A DNA stretch of 47,729 bases from Bacteroides fragilis (lineage in GTDB: Bacteria; Bacteroidota; Bacteroidia; Bacteroidales; Bacteroidaceae). Both the position numbers and the translations under genes were made by a program. Location: NCBI RefSeq assembly GCF_019583405.1, contig NZ_SZUU01000015.1, positions 1 through 47,729 of the forward strand, in the 5' to 3' direction. Shown here piece after piece: positions 1 through 8,716 of the stretch. Under the pieces are notes generated by a model that saw only the letters and a program-made list of their open reading frames with translations, was not told where the DNA came from and ran no database searches. Within the stretch, counting starts at the first letter, position 1. Every line of letters starts with the position of its first letter.

Positions 1-74
1 TTCCGAACAGAGAAGTTAAGCCTGATCACGCCGATGGTACTGCGTAACAGTGGGAGAGTAGGTAGTCGCCGTTT
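1..74 (+). rRNA. rrf: 5S ribosomal RNA, 3' part
   Basis: The window opens inside a 5S rRNA gene. The stretch ending in the GGGAGAGTAGGTAGTCGCCG block is the conserved 3' half of bacterial 5S rRNA, and it is followed at once by a T-run. The 5' third lies outside the window, so this is the end of an rrn operon transcribed on the + strand. The exact 3' end is uncertain by a few bases. Confidence 0.9.
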
Positions 75-86
75 TTTTCAGAGAGT

Positions 87-128
87 TCATCCCCTTGGGT
101 CAGAAGACACGAGGGGATGACTTGTTTT
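87..128 (+). terminator. rrn operon terminator
   Basis: A perfect 9-bp stem (TCATCCCCT at 87-95, AGGGGATGA at 112-120) is followed by CTTGTTTTT. It sits 13 bases after the end of 5S rRNA, so it is the likely intrinsic terminator of the rrn operon. Confidence 0.8.
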
Positions 129-383
129 TGGGTATAAGCTAAGAGGGACATGCGCTTGGAGAAGCGGGGATCACTTATTTGCATTATACCTTTTTTACTT
201 TGATTAATCTTTTATATAAAAGAAAGAATCTTTTAGTTAAAACAAAAATCGGTCGTGAGTGTTTTAATTATAGAGTTCGATTTTTTGCAATTAAAAGATG
301 TGAAATATGGTAACACTATATAATAAGTTACTATTTTTGCCACGAAAATCGAAAAGAGAGTTTATATCCATAAAAGTACAGCG
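129..383 (+). promoter_or_regulatory. rrn-to-384 spacer with a candidate promoter at 332-339
   Basis: This 255-base spacer is AT-rich with no supported gene. TATTTTTG at 332-339 fits the Bacteroides -7 element TAnnTTTG and lies about 45 bases before the start at 384. I see no good TTTG -33 element at the usual distance, so the promoter call is moderate. Confidence 0.45.
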
Positions 384-830
384 ATGAAAACTTCTGTAAA
401 GTTCATATTAATGTTTGCTCTGCTGATGCTATCTTTTAGCATAAGTGGAAATGCATTGAATATTATGGAATGCTCACATAACCCGGTTACTTCTTGCCAG
501 GTTTCATCCTCTTCTTTGGATGCTAACTATTCTTATCGATGTAGTAGCGATTTTGCCGGTTTTGATAAATCGCAATCTCTGTCTGTCTCCGATGTTGAAT
601 TAGGTTTCAAACCTGTTTCTGAAACATATTCTTATACTAATAATCTCCGTCTTCGTCGAATTCTTGAAGATTCCAACCTATTTAATGATACGATGCGTAA
701 ATTGTGTCTGTTGAGAGAGAATTTGTTGGTATTAGACCAAAGTAAATCTTATTATTCGGATAAGGATCCACATTATGTGTCCATAAGCTGTCAATACTAC
801 ATCTTTGCTTTAAGACGTATCCTTATTTAA
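384..830 (+). CDS. hypothetical exported protein
   Basis: A 148-residue protein I do not recognise. Residues 1-24 form a clear signal peptide (MKTSVK, then a hydrophobic core ending near SGNA), so it is probably exported to the periplasm or beyond. The mature part is rich in Ser and Tyr, has five Cys (first at residue 30), and ends in a basic, hydrophobic tail (ALRRILI). No catalytic motif is visible. The gene stands alone between the rrn operon and the exb operon: 254 bases after the rrn terminator and 139 bases before exbB, with a TAnnTTTG element upstream. Codon use looks like the neighbours. The Cys and export suggest disulfide bonding, which is inference only. Confidence 0.65.
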   Translation: MKTSVKFILMFALLMLSFSISGNALNIMECSHNPVTSCQVSSSSLDANYSYRCSSDFAGFDKSQSLSVSDVELGFKPVSETYSYTNNLRLRRILEDSNLFNDTMRKLCLLRENLLVLDQSKSYYSDKDPHYVSISCQYYIFALRRILI

Positions 831-865
831 TTCCCAATCTTATATACTCGCTGTGTTTGACAATG

Positions 866-890
866 CAGCCTCATTTTTAGCATGAGGCTG
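866..890 (+). other. hairpin between gene 384 and exbB
   Basis: CAGCCTCAT (866-874) and ATGAGGCTG (882-890) form a perfect 9-bp stem with a 7-base loop. The downstream sequence is G-rich, not a T-run. It may end or stabilise the transcript of the upstream gene, or lie in the leader of the exb operon. The 831-969 spacer holds no clear TAnnTTTG promoter for exbB. Confidence 0.55.
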
Positions 891-969
891 TAGGGGGCGG
901 ACTGCGGTGTGTCTAATCGTATTTACTTTAATTCTTAATAACAAATTCTTTAACAAAAAAAACTTTATT

Positions 970-1782
970 ATGGAAACTACTCAAAAAAAGTCGACTAAGA
1001 TTGTAGGTATCAAGAATGCCGGATTGGTTATTATCTGCTGTTTCATTATAGCAGTGTGTATCTATCATTTCATTTTGGGAAATCCCACGAACTTTATGAA
1101 CAACGATCCTAACAATCACCCACTTCCGGGAAACTTTATGGGGACTATTTACAAAGGTGGAGTGATTGTGCCTGTTATTCAAACTTTATTGCTGACTGTA
1201 TTGGCATTGAGCATTGAACGTTATTTTGCTCTTCGCTCTGCTTTCGGTAGAGGTTCTTTGGTTAAATTCGTTTCTAACATCAAGGATGCCCTATCGGCAG
1301 GAGATCTTCGTAAGGCGCAGGCAGTTTGTGATAAACAGCGTGGTTCCGTAGCAAACGTTGTTACTTCTACATTGCGGAAGTACGAAGAAATGGAAAATGA
1401 TTCTTCTCTTTCGAAAGATCAGAAACTGCTTGCTATCCAAAAAGAACTGGAGGAAGCTACTGCGCTTGAACTTCCGATGATGGAACAGAATCTTCCGATT
1501 ATCGGTACGATCACCACATTGGGTACTTTGATGGGATTGCTTGGTACGGTTATTGGTATGATCCGTTCGTTTGCCGCTCTGGCTGCCGGTGGTTCTGCCG
1601 ACTCAATGGCTCTTTCACAAGGTATCTCTGAAGCTTTGATTAATACAGCTTTCGGTATCCTTACCGGTGCGTTGGCAGTTATCTCTTATAACTACTATAC
1701 AAACAAAATTGATAAGTTGACTTACAGCCTTGACGAGGTAGGCTTCTCTATTGTGCAGACTTTTGCAACTACTCATAAATAA
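970..1782 (+). CDS. exbB: ExbB/TolQ/MotA-family proton channel protein
   Basis: Inner-membrane channel subunit of the Ton motor, which uses the proton gradient to drive TonB-dependent outer-membrane transport. The product is 270 residues. Hydrophobic segments lie near residues 16-36, 62-82, 175-198 and 222-244. The last two, with the conserved GTLMGLLGTVIGMI and ALINTAFGI stretches, are the MotA/TolQ/ExbB pore domain. The ATG at 970 is preferred because the reading frame upstream opens only with a GTG in non-coding-looking sequence. Four membrane segments rather than ExbB's three is common in Bacteroidetes members. It is the first gene of a six-gene operon. Confidence 0.93.
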   Translation: METTQKKSTKIVGIKNAGLVIICCFIIAVCIYHFILGNPTNFMNNDPNNHPLPGNFMGTIYKGGVIVPVIQTLLLTVLALSIERYFALRSAFGRGSLVKFVSNIKDALSAGDLRKAQAVCDKQRGSVANVVTSTLRKYEEMENDSSLSKDQKLLAIQKELEEATALELPMMEQNLPIIGTITTLGTLMGLLGTVIGMIRSFAALAAGGSADSMALSQGISEALINTAFGILTGALAVISYNYYTNKIDKLTYSLDEVGFSIVQTFATTHK

Positions 1783-1809
1783 TCTGGAATCCACTAAATT
1801 CTGACAATA

Positions 1810-2415
1810 ATGGGCAGAGCGAAAATTAAAAAGAAAAGTACGTTCATCGACATGACGGCGATGAGTGACGTTACGGTACTGTTGCTTACCTTCTTTATGT
1901 TAACTTCTACATTTGTGAAGAAAGAGCCGGTACAAGTGACTACACCCGCCTCAGTTTCGGAAATTAAGATTCCGGAAAAGAATATCCTCCAGATATTGGT
2001 CGATCCGAACGGAAAGATATTTATGAGTATGGACAAGCAGTCCGACTTGAAAGCGGTATTGGAGAGCATGGGACAGGAATATGGCGTCACATTCACTCCG
2101 GAACAGGAAAAGAAATTCATGTTGGCCTCTACTTTCGGAGTGCCGATGAAAAACATGAAAACCTATCTCGACCTGCCGACCGACAAACAGGACGCAGTAC
2201 TGAAGAACGAAGGTATTCCTTGTGATAGTCTTGATAACCAATTCAAATCATGGGTGCGTAATGCACGCGCTGCGAATTCTGATTTGCGTATTGCAATCAA
2301 GGCTGATGCGGATACTCCTTATTCTGTGATTAAAAATGTTATGAATTCACTTCAGGACCTCAGGGAGAATCGGTATAACCTGATTACTTCTCTGAAAACG
2401 ACTTCTGAAAACTAA
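1810..2415 (+). CDS. exbD: ExbD-family biopolymer transport protein (first copy)
   Basis: Proton-relay subunit of the Ton motor, with one membrane segment and a periplasmic domain. The product is 201 residues; E. coli ExbD is about 141. After a basic N-terminus, the segment around residues 18-36 carries Asp20 (MSDVTVLLLTFFML), the position of the essential ExbD proton-carrying Asp. The extra length is a periplasmic insertion near residues 50-115. It starts 27 bases after exbB and is followed by a second exbD 12 bases later. The two copies are clearly divergent, so they probably form distinct stator subunits rather than being a recent duplication. Confidence 0.92.
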   Translation: MGRAKIKKKSTFIDMTAMSDVTVLLLTFFMLTSTFVKKEPVQVTTPASVSEIKIPEKNILQILVDPNGKIFMSMDKQSDLKAVLESMGQEYGVTFTPEQEKKFMLASTFGVPMKNMKTYLDLPTDKQDAVLKNEGIPCDSLDNQFKSWVRNARAANSDLRIAIKADADTPYSVIKNVMNSLQDLRENRYNLITSLKTTSEN

Positions 2416-2427
2416 AAACGAACAACT

Positions 2428-3078
2428 ATGAGTGCTGAAGTACAAGAAAGCGGTAAAAAGAAGGGGAATAGCAAACAGAAGAAGATGACGGTTCGCGTAG
2501 ATTTTACGCCTATGGTGGACATGAATATGTTGTTGATCACTTTCTTTATGCTTTGTACCTCGTTGAGCAAACCTCAGACGATGGAGATAAGCATGCCGAG
2601 CAATGATAAAAACATCACCGAAGAACAGCAAAGCAAGGTGAAAGCTTCACAGGCAATCACGCTCTTGTTGGGACCCGATGACAAACTATATTATTATGAA
2701 GGAGAACCTAACTACAAGGATTATACTTCTTTGAAAGAGACGTCGTATAAACCGGATGGATTACGGGCAATACTTCTGAAGAAGAATGCTGCTGCTGTCA
2801 GACAGGTAAATGATCTGAAACAGAAGAAGCTGGAACTTAAGATATCAGACGATGAATTTACGAAGCAACTTTCCGAAATAAAGAGTGGAAAGGATACGCC
2901 TACAGTCATCATCAAGGCGATGGATAATGCATCGTATGCAAATCTGATTGACGCTCTCGATGAAATGCAGATATGTAATATTGGTAAGTATGTGATAACG
3001 GACATTGCCGAGGCTGACGAATTTCTGGTGAAGAATTTTGAAAGCAAGGGTGAGCTTTCACAGAATATTGCCGAATAA
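2428..3078 (+). CDS. exbD: ExbD-family biopolymer transport protein (second copy)
   Basis: Second ExbD-type subunit, 216 residues. A Lys-rich cytoplasmic tail (residues 9-19) precedes the membrane segment FTPMVDMNMLLITFFMLCTS, in which Asp31 is the expected proton-binding residue. The periplasmic part is long and charged (about residues 50-216). It differs strongly from the preceding copy outside the membrane helix. ExbB is followed by two ExbD paralogues and TonB in many Bacteroidetes; both copies may be required, or they may serve different TonB partners (inference). Confidence 0.92.
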   Translation: MSAEVQESGKKKGNSKQKKMTVRVDFTPMVDMNMLLITFFMLCTSLSKPQTMEISMPSNDKNITEEQQSKVKASQAITLLLGPDDKLYYYEGEPNYKDYTSLKETSYKPDGLRAILLKKNAAAVRQVNDLKQKKLELKISDDEFTKQLSEIKSGKDTPTVIIKAMDNASYANLIDALDEMQICNIGKYVITDIAEADEFLVKNFESKGELSQNIAE

Positions 3079-3107
3079 AATGTAACACCAAAAAATAGAA
3101 AATTAAA

Positions 3108-3923
3108 ATGGCAAAAATAGATTTAACTTCTTTTGAATGGTGTGAGCTGATTTTTAAAGGCAAAAATAAAGCTTATGGTGCGTATAAAATGCGTGCTGAT
3201 TCACCCAAACGTCACAATGTGGCAATGGTTATTGTGTTGATAATCGCCTTAGTGGGCTTTAGTCTTCCGACCTTAATCAAGATGGCTACTCCGAAGCAAA
3301 AAGAGGTAATGACGGAAGTTACCACCTTGTCGCAATTGGAGGAGCCTGAAATAAAGCAGGAAGAGATGAAAAGAGTGGAGCCGGTGGCACCACCACCGCC
3401 TGCTTTGAAAAGCTCTATCAAGTTTACCGCTCCGGTTATCAAAAAAGACGAAGAGGTGCATGAGGATGACGAGATCAAAAGTCAGGAAGAACTCACACAA
3501 ACCAAAGTCGCTATATCCATTGCCGACGTGAAGGGTAATGATGAAGCAAACGGTAAGGATATTGCCGATTTGAAACAAGTGGTTACTCAGGCAGAGCCGG
3601 CCGAAGAAAAAGTTTTCGATATGGTAGAACAGATGCCTACATTCCCCGGTGGGACTACAGAATTGATGAAGTACATCGGAGAGCATCTGAAATACCCTCC
3701 CATTGCGGCTGAAAACGGTACACAAGGAAAGGTGATCTGCCGTTTTGTGGTTGGCAAGGATGGACAAGTGCGGGATGTAACAATCGCGCGTTCACTGGAC
3801 CCATATTGTGACAAGGAAGCCATCCGTGTTATCAAATCAATGCCTAAATGGATTCCGGGAAAACAGAACGGTAAGGCCGTGGCAGTAAATTTCACAGTTC
3901 CTATTGTCTTTAAACTACAGTAA
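3108..3923 (+). CDS. tonB: energy transducer TonB
   Basis: TonB links the ExbB/ExbD motor to outer-membrane TonB-dependent receptors such as SusC-type porins. The product is 271 residues. The order is a cytoplasmic N-terminus with a conserved-looking KNKAYGAYKMR stretch, one membrane helix (about 38-56), a charged and proline-bearing periplasmic spacer (APPPPAL near 94-100), and a C-terminal TonB domain (about 172-271). The domain shows the Bacteroidetes form: MPTFPGG near its start, then YPPIAAENGTQGKV and MPKWIPGKQNGK. It lies 29 bases after exbD. Confidence 0.94.
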   Translation: MAKIDLTSFEWCELIFKGKNKAYGAYKMRADSPKRHNVAMVIVLIIALVGFSLPTLIKMATPKQKEVMTEVTTLSQLEEPEIKQEEMKRVEPVAPPPPALKSSIKFTAPVIKKDEEVHEDDEIKSQEELTQTKVAISIADVKGNDEANGKDIADLKQVVTQAEPAEEKVFDMVEQMPTFPGGTTELMKYIGEHLKYPPIAAENGTQGKVICRFVVGKDGQVRDVTIARSLDPYCDKEAIRVIKSMPKWIPGKQNGKAVAVNFTVPIVFKLQ

Positions 3924-3925
3924 TT

Positions 3926-4873
3926 ATGACTAAGAAACAATTCTGGCTAATCAGTGCCTGGTCTTTGATTGTATTATCTGCTTGTAATTCAAAACCCAAG
4001 GACGGACTGACGGATACTTATACGTCGGGAGTAATAGCTATTACCGCTGACGAAAGTTTTCAACCCATTGTTCAAGAGGAAATCGACGTATTCGAGGGAT
4101 TGTTTCCTTTGGCTGGAATTGTTCCCCGTTATACTACTGAGGTAGACGCTATCAATCAGCTTCTGAAGGACAGTGTACGTTTGGCTATCACCACGCGTAC
4201 ACTGACTTTGGAGGAGATGAACTCTTTTCATAGCCGGAAATTCTTCCCTCGGGAAATAAAGCTGGCTACTGACGGATTAGCCCTGATTGTCAACAGGCAA
4301 AATACAGATACCCTGATTTCAGTGCGTGATATCCGGCGTATTCTGACAGGAAGGGTACATGCATGGAAAGAGCTTTATCCTACCTCAAAGCTGGGTGATA
4401 TCCAACTCGTATTTGATAATAAGAACTCAAGCACGGTACGTTTTGCAGTTGACTCCATCTGCAAAGGAGCTCCTTTATCCGATAAAGATGTAAAGGCTCT
4501 GAGGACAAATCAGCAAGTGATTGATTACGTAGCACGTACACCCGATGCTATTGGAGTGATTGGCGTCAATTGGCTTGGAAACCGGAGTGATACCACAAAC
4601 TTGTCTTTCCGTGATGAGATTAGAGTGATGTCAGTAAGTGCAGACGATATAGCTACTCCGCAGAACAGTTACAAGCCCTATCAAGCTTATCTGTATTACG
4701 GAAACTATCCGTTAGCACGCCCTATTTATGTATTACTGAACGATCCCCGTAATGCACTGCCCTGGGGATTCGCTTCTTTTCTCACTTCTGATAGAGGGCA
4801 GCGGATTATATTAAAGTCCGGACTCGTTCCGGCTACCCAGCCGGTTCGTATTGTGGACGTGAAAGACGAATAA
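3926..4873 (+). CDS. PstS-like substrate-binding lipoprotein
   Basis: A 315-residue lipoprotein (lipobox ending at Cys20, VLSAC) with a periplasmic phosphate-binding-like (PstS/PBP type 2) fold. Recognisable stretches are the opening ITADESFQPIVQEE, LAITTRTLT, the VRDIRRILTGRVHAWKEL block and the late GVIGVNWLG. It begins 2 bases after tonB and no pstCAB genes are near, so a role in classic phosphate import is doubtful. Its fixed place in a Ton operon suggests it serves the Ton complex or senses a ligand for it (inference). The annotation as a phosphate-binding protein reflects fold only. Confidence 0.8.
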   Translation: MTKKQFWLISAWSLIVLSACNSKPKDGLTDTYTSGVIAITADESFQPIVQEEIDVFEGLFPLAGIVPRYTTEVDAINQLLKDSVRLAITTRTLTLEEMNSFHSRKFFPREIKLATDGLALIVNRQNTDTLISVRDIRRILTGRVHAWKELYPTSKLGDIQLVFDNKNSSTVRFAVDSICKGAPLSDKDVKALRTNQQVIDYVARTPDAIGVIGVNWLGNRSDTTNLSFRDEIRVMSVSADDIATPQNSYKPYQAYLYYGNYPLARPIYVLLNDPRNALPWGFASFLTSDRGQRIILKSGLVPATQPVRIVDVKDE

Positions 4874-4892
4874 TAACTAAAATTGAATTACA

Positions 4893-6326
4893 ATGAAACG
4901 ATTTCAACTGTTTTTAGTAGGAGCATTTGTAGCAGCCGGTCCGCTTTTTGCGCAATCGGCGGATGCTGATTGGCACAGCGAGGTTGCCAAAGTAAAAGAA
5001 TTGATTCAGACCAACCCGGCGCAGGCTTCCGAAGAAGCCACGCAGTTGCTGAAAGGGAAAAATAAAAAAAATACCGATCTCCTGACTGCTATTGGCCAGG
5101 CATATCTGGAAGCTGGTAAAATTAGTGAAGCGGAAACTTATGCCGCTCTTGGACAAAAGGCTGACAGCAAATCGGCTGCGGTATCGGTGCTGCAAGGCGA
5201 TATAGCCGTAGCTAAGAAAGATGCCGGAAAAGCTTGTCAGCTTTACGAACAGGCTATCTATTTCGATCCTAATTATAAAGAGGCCTATTTGAAATTCGCT
5301 GATGTGTATAAGGCTGCCAGTCCACAACTTGCCATAGAGAAACTGGAACAGCTGAAGGGCATTGATCCTTCGAGTGTTGCTGCCGACAAGAAACTGGCTG
5401 AAATTTATTATTTGAATAATAAGTTTGATAAAGCGGCTGAAGCTTATGCCCGATTCATTAATACTCCGGAAGCAACGGAAGATGATTTGACGAAGTACTC
5501 TTTTGCACTCTTTTTGAACCATGATTTTGAGAAGTCGCTACAGATAGCTCTGATGGGATTGCAGAAGAATCCGCGTGATGCCGCGTTCAACCGTTTGGCT
5601 ATGTATAACTATACCGACTTGAAACGCTATGATGAAGCTATGAAAGCAGCAGATGCTTTCTTTAAAGAGTCTGATAAGGCCGATTTTTCTTATCTTGACT
5701 ATATGTATTTCGGTCATTTGCTTAATGCTGTGAAAAAGTATGATCAAGCGGTGGATGCTTATATGCAGGCAATCACACTCGATCCGAGTAAAACAGATTT
5801 GTGGCGTGAAGTCTCTTCTTCTTATGAATTGAACAATGAATTTACAAAGGCGATAGAAGCCTATAAAAAATATAGCGAATCGTTGAGTGCCAATAAACGT
5901 ACCCCTGACGTACAGTTCCAGATTGGAAAGCTTTATTACGAAAAGGGTACGCAATCGGATACATTGACGGTTCCTTTAGATGAGCGGAGGGCTGCTCTTC
6001 TCTCTGCCGATTCTATTTTTACTGAAATTGCTACAGTGGCTCCGGATAGTTATTTGGGTAACTTCTGGAGGGCACGCACCAATTCTGCGTTAGACCCGGA
6101 AACCACTCAGGGATTGGCTAAACCTTATTATGAAGAGGTAGCCACATTCCTGGTTGACAAAAACGATCCGAGATATAACTCTGCACTGATTGAGTGTTAC
6201 AGTTATCTGGGATATTATTATCTGGTGGCTAACAAACTTCCTGAATCTAAGGAGTATTGGAATAAAATTCTGGCTATAGACCCCGCTAATGCTACTGCTA
6301 AACGTGCATTGGATGGCATCAAATAG
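4893..6326 (+). CDS. exported TPR-repeat protein
   Basis: A 477-residue protein with a signal peptide (cleavage likely after about residue 21, LFAQS) and tetratricopeptide repeats along nearly its whole length. Repeat-like pairs are visible at YEQAIYFDPNYKEAYLKFADVYKA, YMQAITLDPSKTDLWREVSSSYEL and WNKILAIDPANATAKRAL. TPR repeats form a solenoid that binds other proteins. It is the last gene of the exb operon, 19 bases after the PstS-like gene and just before a terminator, so it may be a periplasmic scaffold for the Ton machinery (inference from context). Confidence 0.85.
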   Translation: MKRFQLFLVGAFVAAGPLFAQSADADWHSEVAKVKELIQTNPAQASEEATQLLKGKNKKNTDLLTAIGQAYLEAGKISEAETYAALGQKADSKSAAVSVLQGDIAVAKKDAGKACQLYEQAIYFDPNYKEAYLKFADVYKAASPQLAIEKLEQLKGIDPSSVAADKKLAEIYYLNNKFDKAAEAYARFINTPEATEDDLTKYSFALFLNHDFEKSLQIALMGLQKNPRDAAFNRLAMYNYTDLKRYDEAMKAADAFFKESDKADFSYLDYMYFGHLLNAVKKYDQAVDAYMQAITLDPSKTDLWREVSSSYELNNEFTKAIEAYKKYSESLSANKRTPDVQFQIGKLYYEKGTQSDTLTVPLDERRAALLSADSIFTEIATVAPDSYLGNFWRARTNSALDPETTQGLAKPYYEEVATFLVDKNDPRYNSALIECYSYLGYYYLVANKLPESKEYWNKILAIDPANATAKRALDGIK

Positions 6327-6352
6327 TAATAATTTTAGTTGTTTGTCGTGTG

Positions 6353-6389
6353 GGAGGAGTGGAGAGTGATTCTTAGCTCCTCCTTTTTT
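6353..6389 (+). terminator. terminator of the exbB-TPR operon
   Basis: GGAGGAG (6353-6359) pairs with CTCCTCC (6377-6383), followed by TTTTTT (6384-6389). It stands 26 bases after the last operon gene. The rest of 6390-6570 is AT-rich with no gene. Confidence 0.8.
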
Positions 6390-6574
6390 ATAGTGCTTTC
6401 CGCTACCTTTGCTTAATTATAAGTCTGCTTGTTTTTCACCTTATTATATTTAGTGAGACATATGCTTCTCAGTTTTTGCGTTGATCTTATTCTCTTCTTT
6501 GTATATATAAAATGTGTTTCTTTATAGTGTTGATTATAAGAATTGTATAAGAAAGTTTGAAAAATATTGCTGAA

Positions 6575-6608
6575 TTTGTTGTAGTATCCATATATTTGTC
6601 TACTTTTG
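6575..6608 (+). promoter_or_regulatory. Bacteroides-type promoter for the ABC/GntR operon
   Basis: TTTG at 6575-6578 and TACTTTTG at 6601-6608 match the -33 and -7 elements of the Bacteroides primary sigma factor, with a 22-base spacer (usual 19-21). The start codon is 40 bases downstream. Confidence 0.65.
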
Positions 6609-6648
6609 CAGTGTACTATTATACTAATACACATAAACTCATAAATAA

Positions 6649-7509
6649 ATGAAGATGATTACAGCAGAAAATCTTTCTTTTTTCTATCGTAAATCGAAGC
6701 GTGCCGTATTGCATGACTTCTCTCTATCACTTGAGAAGGGTAGAGTTTACGGATTGCTCGGCAAAAATGGTGCAGGTAAATCTACACTACTCTATCTCAT
6801 GAGTGGCCTACTCACACCCAAAAGTGGCCGTGTGCTTTATCACGGTACTGATGTGCGCCGTCGCCTGCCGGTTACATTGCAGGATATGTTCCTGGTTCCT
6901 GAAGAGTTTGACCTTCCCCCTGTTTCGCTAATTAGCTATGTAGAGTTAAACAGTCCGTTTTACCCTCGTTTCAGTAAAGAGGATATGGTGAAATATCTAC
7001 ACTATTTTGAGATGGATATCAATATTGATCTGGGGGCGCTTTCTATGGGGCAGAAGAAGAAAGTGTTCATGAGCTTTGCGCTTGCTACAAATACGTCTTT
7101 ACTATTGATGGATGAGCCGACCAATGGACTGGACATTCCGGGTAAGAGCCAGTTCCGGAAGTTTATAGCTTCGGGTATGACAGATGATAAAACGATCTTG
7201 ATTTCTACACATCAGGTGCGTGACATTGATAAGGTGTTGGACCATGTGCTGATTATGGACAATAGCCGGGTGCTATTGAACGAATCTGTAATGGGCATTT
7301 GTGATAAACTGCTTTTTACTGAGAGTGACGACCGGACATTGCTTCAATCTTCTTTATATTCCGCTCCGTCTATTCAAGGTAATTTCTTGCTTCTGCCTAA
7401 TGAATCGGGCGAGGATTCGGAGATCAATCTTGAATTACTTTTTAACGCTACCTTGGCAGTTCCCGAAAGGATATCTGCATTGTTTCACACTAAACAACCA
7501 GAATTATGA
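6649..7509 (+). CDS. ABC transporter ATP-binding protein
   Basis: Cytoplasmic ATPase of an ABC exporter, 286 residues. Walker A is GKNGAGKST (residues 38-46), the signature is LSMGQ (a variant of LSGGQ), Walker B is LLLMDEPTNGLDI, and the switch His lies in ISTHQ. It resembles the YtrB-type ATPases found with small GntR repressors. Its stop overlaps the start of the membrane gene at 7506 by 4 bases (ATGA), so the two are translationally coupled. ATG at 6649 is used; a second ATG two codons on is equally possible. The substrate is unknown. Confidence 0.9.
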   Translation: MKMITAENLSFFYRKSKRAVLHDFSLSLEKGRVYGLLGKNGAGKSTLLYLMSGLLTPKSGRVLYHGTDVRRRLPVTLQDMFLVPEEFDLPPVSLISYVELNSPFYPRFSKEDMVKYLHYFEMDINIDLGALSMGQKKKVFMSFALATNTSLLLMDEPTNGLDIPGKSQFRKFIASGMTDDKTILISTHQVRDIDKVLDHVLIMDNSRVLLNESVMGICDKLLFTESDDRTLLQSSLYSAPSIQGNFLLLPNESGEDSEINLELLFNATLAVPERISALFHTKQPEL

Positions 7510-8318
7510 TAAGAGATACTTTTTTCAGTCAAACACGTTTTATGAATCTCTGCCGTAAAGAGATGATCGAGAACTGGAAGTCAAACCTGCTCCGTGTCGC
7601 GTTGATGTATGGTGCCATGGCGGTGATAATGATATGGAATGGATATTTGAGTTATCGGGCCAGTCAGGATAGCGATATAACCTGGAGTTTTAATCTGATG
7701 ATTTTTATATGGGGGCTTTGGGTGTTTGGTTGCCTGAGTGCTTCGTTCACGATGGAAAGGATGAAATCGAAAACAGGGCGGCTCTCTGTACTTATGACTC
7801 CTGCCACTTCGTTTGAAAAATTCTTTTCCCGCTGGCTGGTATTTACGGTTGTTTTCTTAATCGTTTTTCTGATTACCTATAAACTGGCGGATTATACAAA
7901 GGTGTTGGTGTATTTGTTAGCTTATCCGGAGAATGATGCGATTGCGGTTACTCCGCTGTCTCATTTGTTTGGTGATAATACAGGTTATTATACGGTGTTC
8001 AGGCATACCTATACGTTTGTATTGATGATAGCAGGCTATTTTTTCTTTCAGTCTTGTTTTGTATTAGGAAGTACTGTCTGGCCTAAGAATTCTTTTGTTA
8101 AAACATTTTCTGCAGGAATGATTATTTTTATTGCCTATGTGTTAATTGTTGGCGGATTTGCTAAATTGATATGGTCGGATCACATAAACTTCAATCCGGA
8201 CATTAGTGAGGAAGCAGCTTTTGGTTGTCTTTCAGCAATAGCAACACTCTTTACACTGGTCAATTGGACACTTTCGTATTTCCGTTTCAAGGAATCTGAG
8301 ATTATTAATCGAATGTAA
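7506..8318 (+). CDS. ABC transporter membrane protein (predicted permease)
   Basis: A 270-residue integral membrane protein. About six hydrophobic segments are visible, the clearest near residues 32-48, 66-84, 114-135, 172-190, 203-222 and 235-255. Its coupling to the ATPase gene and its size make it the permease half of the transporter. No substrate motif is visible. It lies 15 bases before the GntR regulator gene. Function by context; no family name is claimed. Confidence 0.8.
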   Translation: MIRDTFFSQTRFMNLCRKEMIENWKSNLLRVALMYGAMAVIMIWNGYLSYRASQDSDITWSFNLMIFIWGLWVFGCLSASFTMERMKSKTGRLSVLMTPATSFEKFFSRWLVFTVVFLIVFLITYKLADYTKVLVYLLAYPENDAIAVTPLSHLFGDNTGYYTVFRHTYTFVLMIAGYFFFQSCFVLGSTVWPKNSFVKTFSAGMIIFIAYVLIVGGFAKLIWSDHINFNPDISEEAAFGCLSAIATLFTLVNWTLSYFRFKESEIINRM

Positions 8319-8333
8319 CAAACTCTTACGTTT

Positions 8334-8702
8334 ATGAATTTTAAAGAGAGTAAAGCCATTTATCTGCAAATAGCAGATCGAATCTGTGATGAGATACTTC
8401 TCGGGCAGTATCAGGAGGAGGAACGTATTCCTTCCGTAAGGGAGTATGCAGCTATAGTAGAGGTAAATGCCAATACGGCCATGCGCTCGTTCGACTATCT
8501 TCAGTCGCAGAATATCATTTACAATAAACGAGGTATCGGTTATTTTGTTTCTGCCGGTGCCAAAGATCTGATTCTTTCACTTCGCCGGGAGACCTTCTTG
8601 AAGGATGAACTTGAGCACGTATTTCGCCAACTCTACACACTGGGAGTTTCGGATGAAGAGCTGCTGGTTATGTATCGTAACTTTATGATGAAACAAAAAT
8701 AA
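8334..8702 (+). CDS. GntR-family transcriptional regulator (YtrA type)
   Basis: A short 122-residue repressor-type protein. The winged-helix domain covers about residues 5-72, with the typical YLQIADRICDEILLGQY, ERIPSVREYA and NANTAMRSFDYLQ stretches. A short helical tail follows, as in the YtrA subfamily, where there is no large ligand domain. YtrA-type regulators usually repress the ABC transporter operon they sit in, so autoregulation from the promoter at 6575-6608 is likely. It lies between the permease and the unknown gene at 8717. Confidence 0.9.
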   Translation: MNFKESKAIYLQIADRICDEILLGQYQEEERIPSVREYAAIVEVNANTAMRSFDYLQSQNIIYNKRGIGYFVSAGAKDLILSLRRETFLKDELEHVFRQLYTLGVSDEELLVMYRNFMMKQK

Positions 8703-8716
8703 AAAAATAGAATCTT

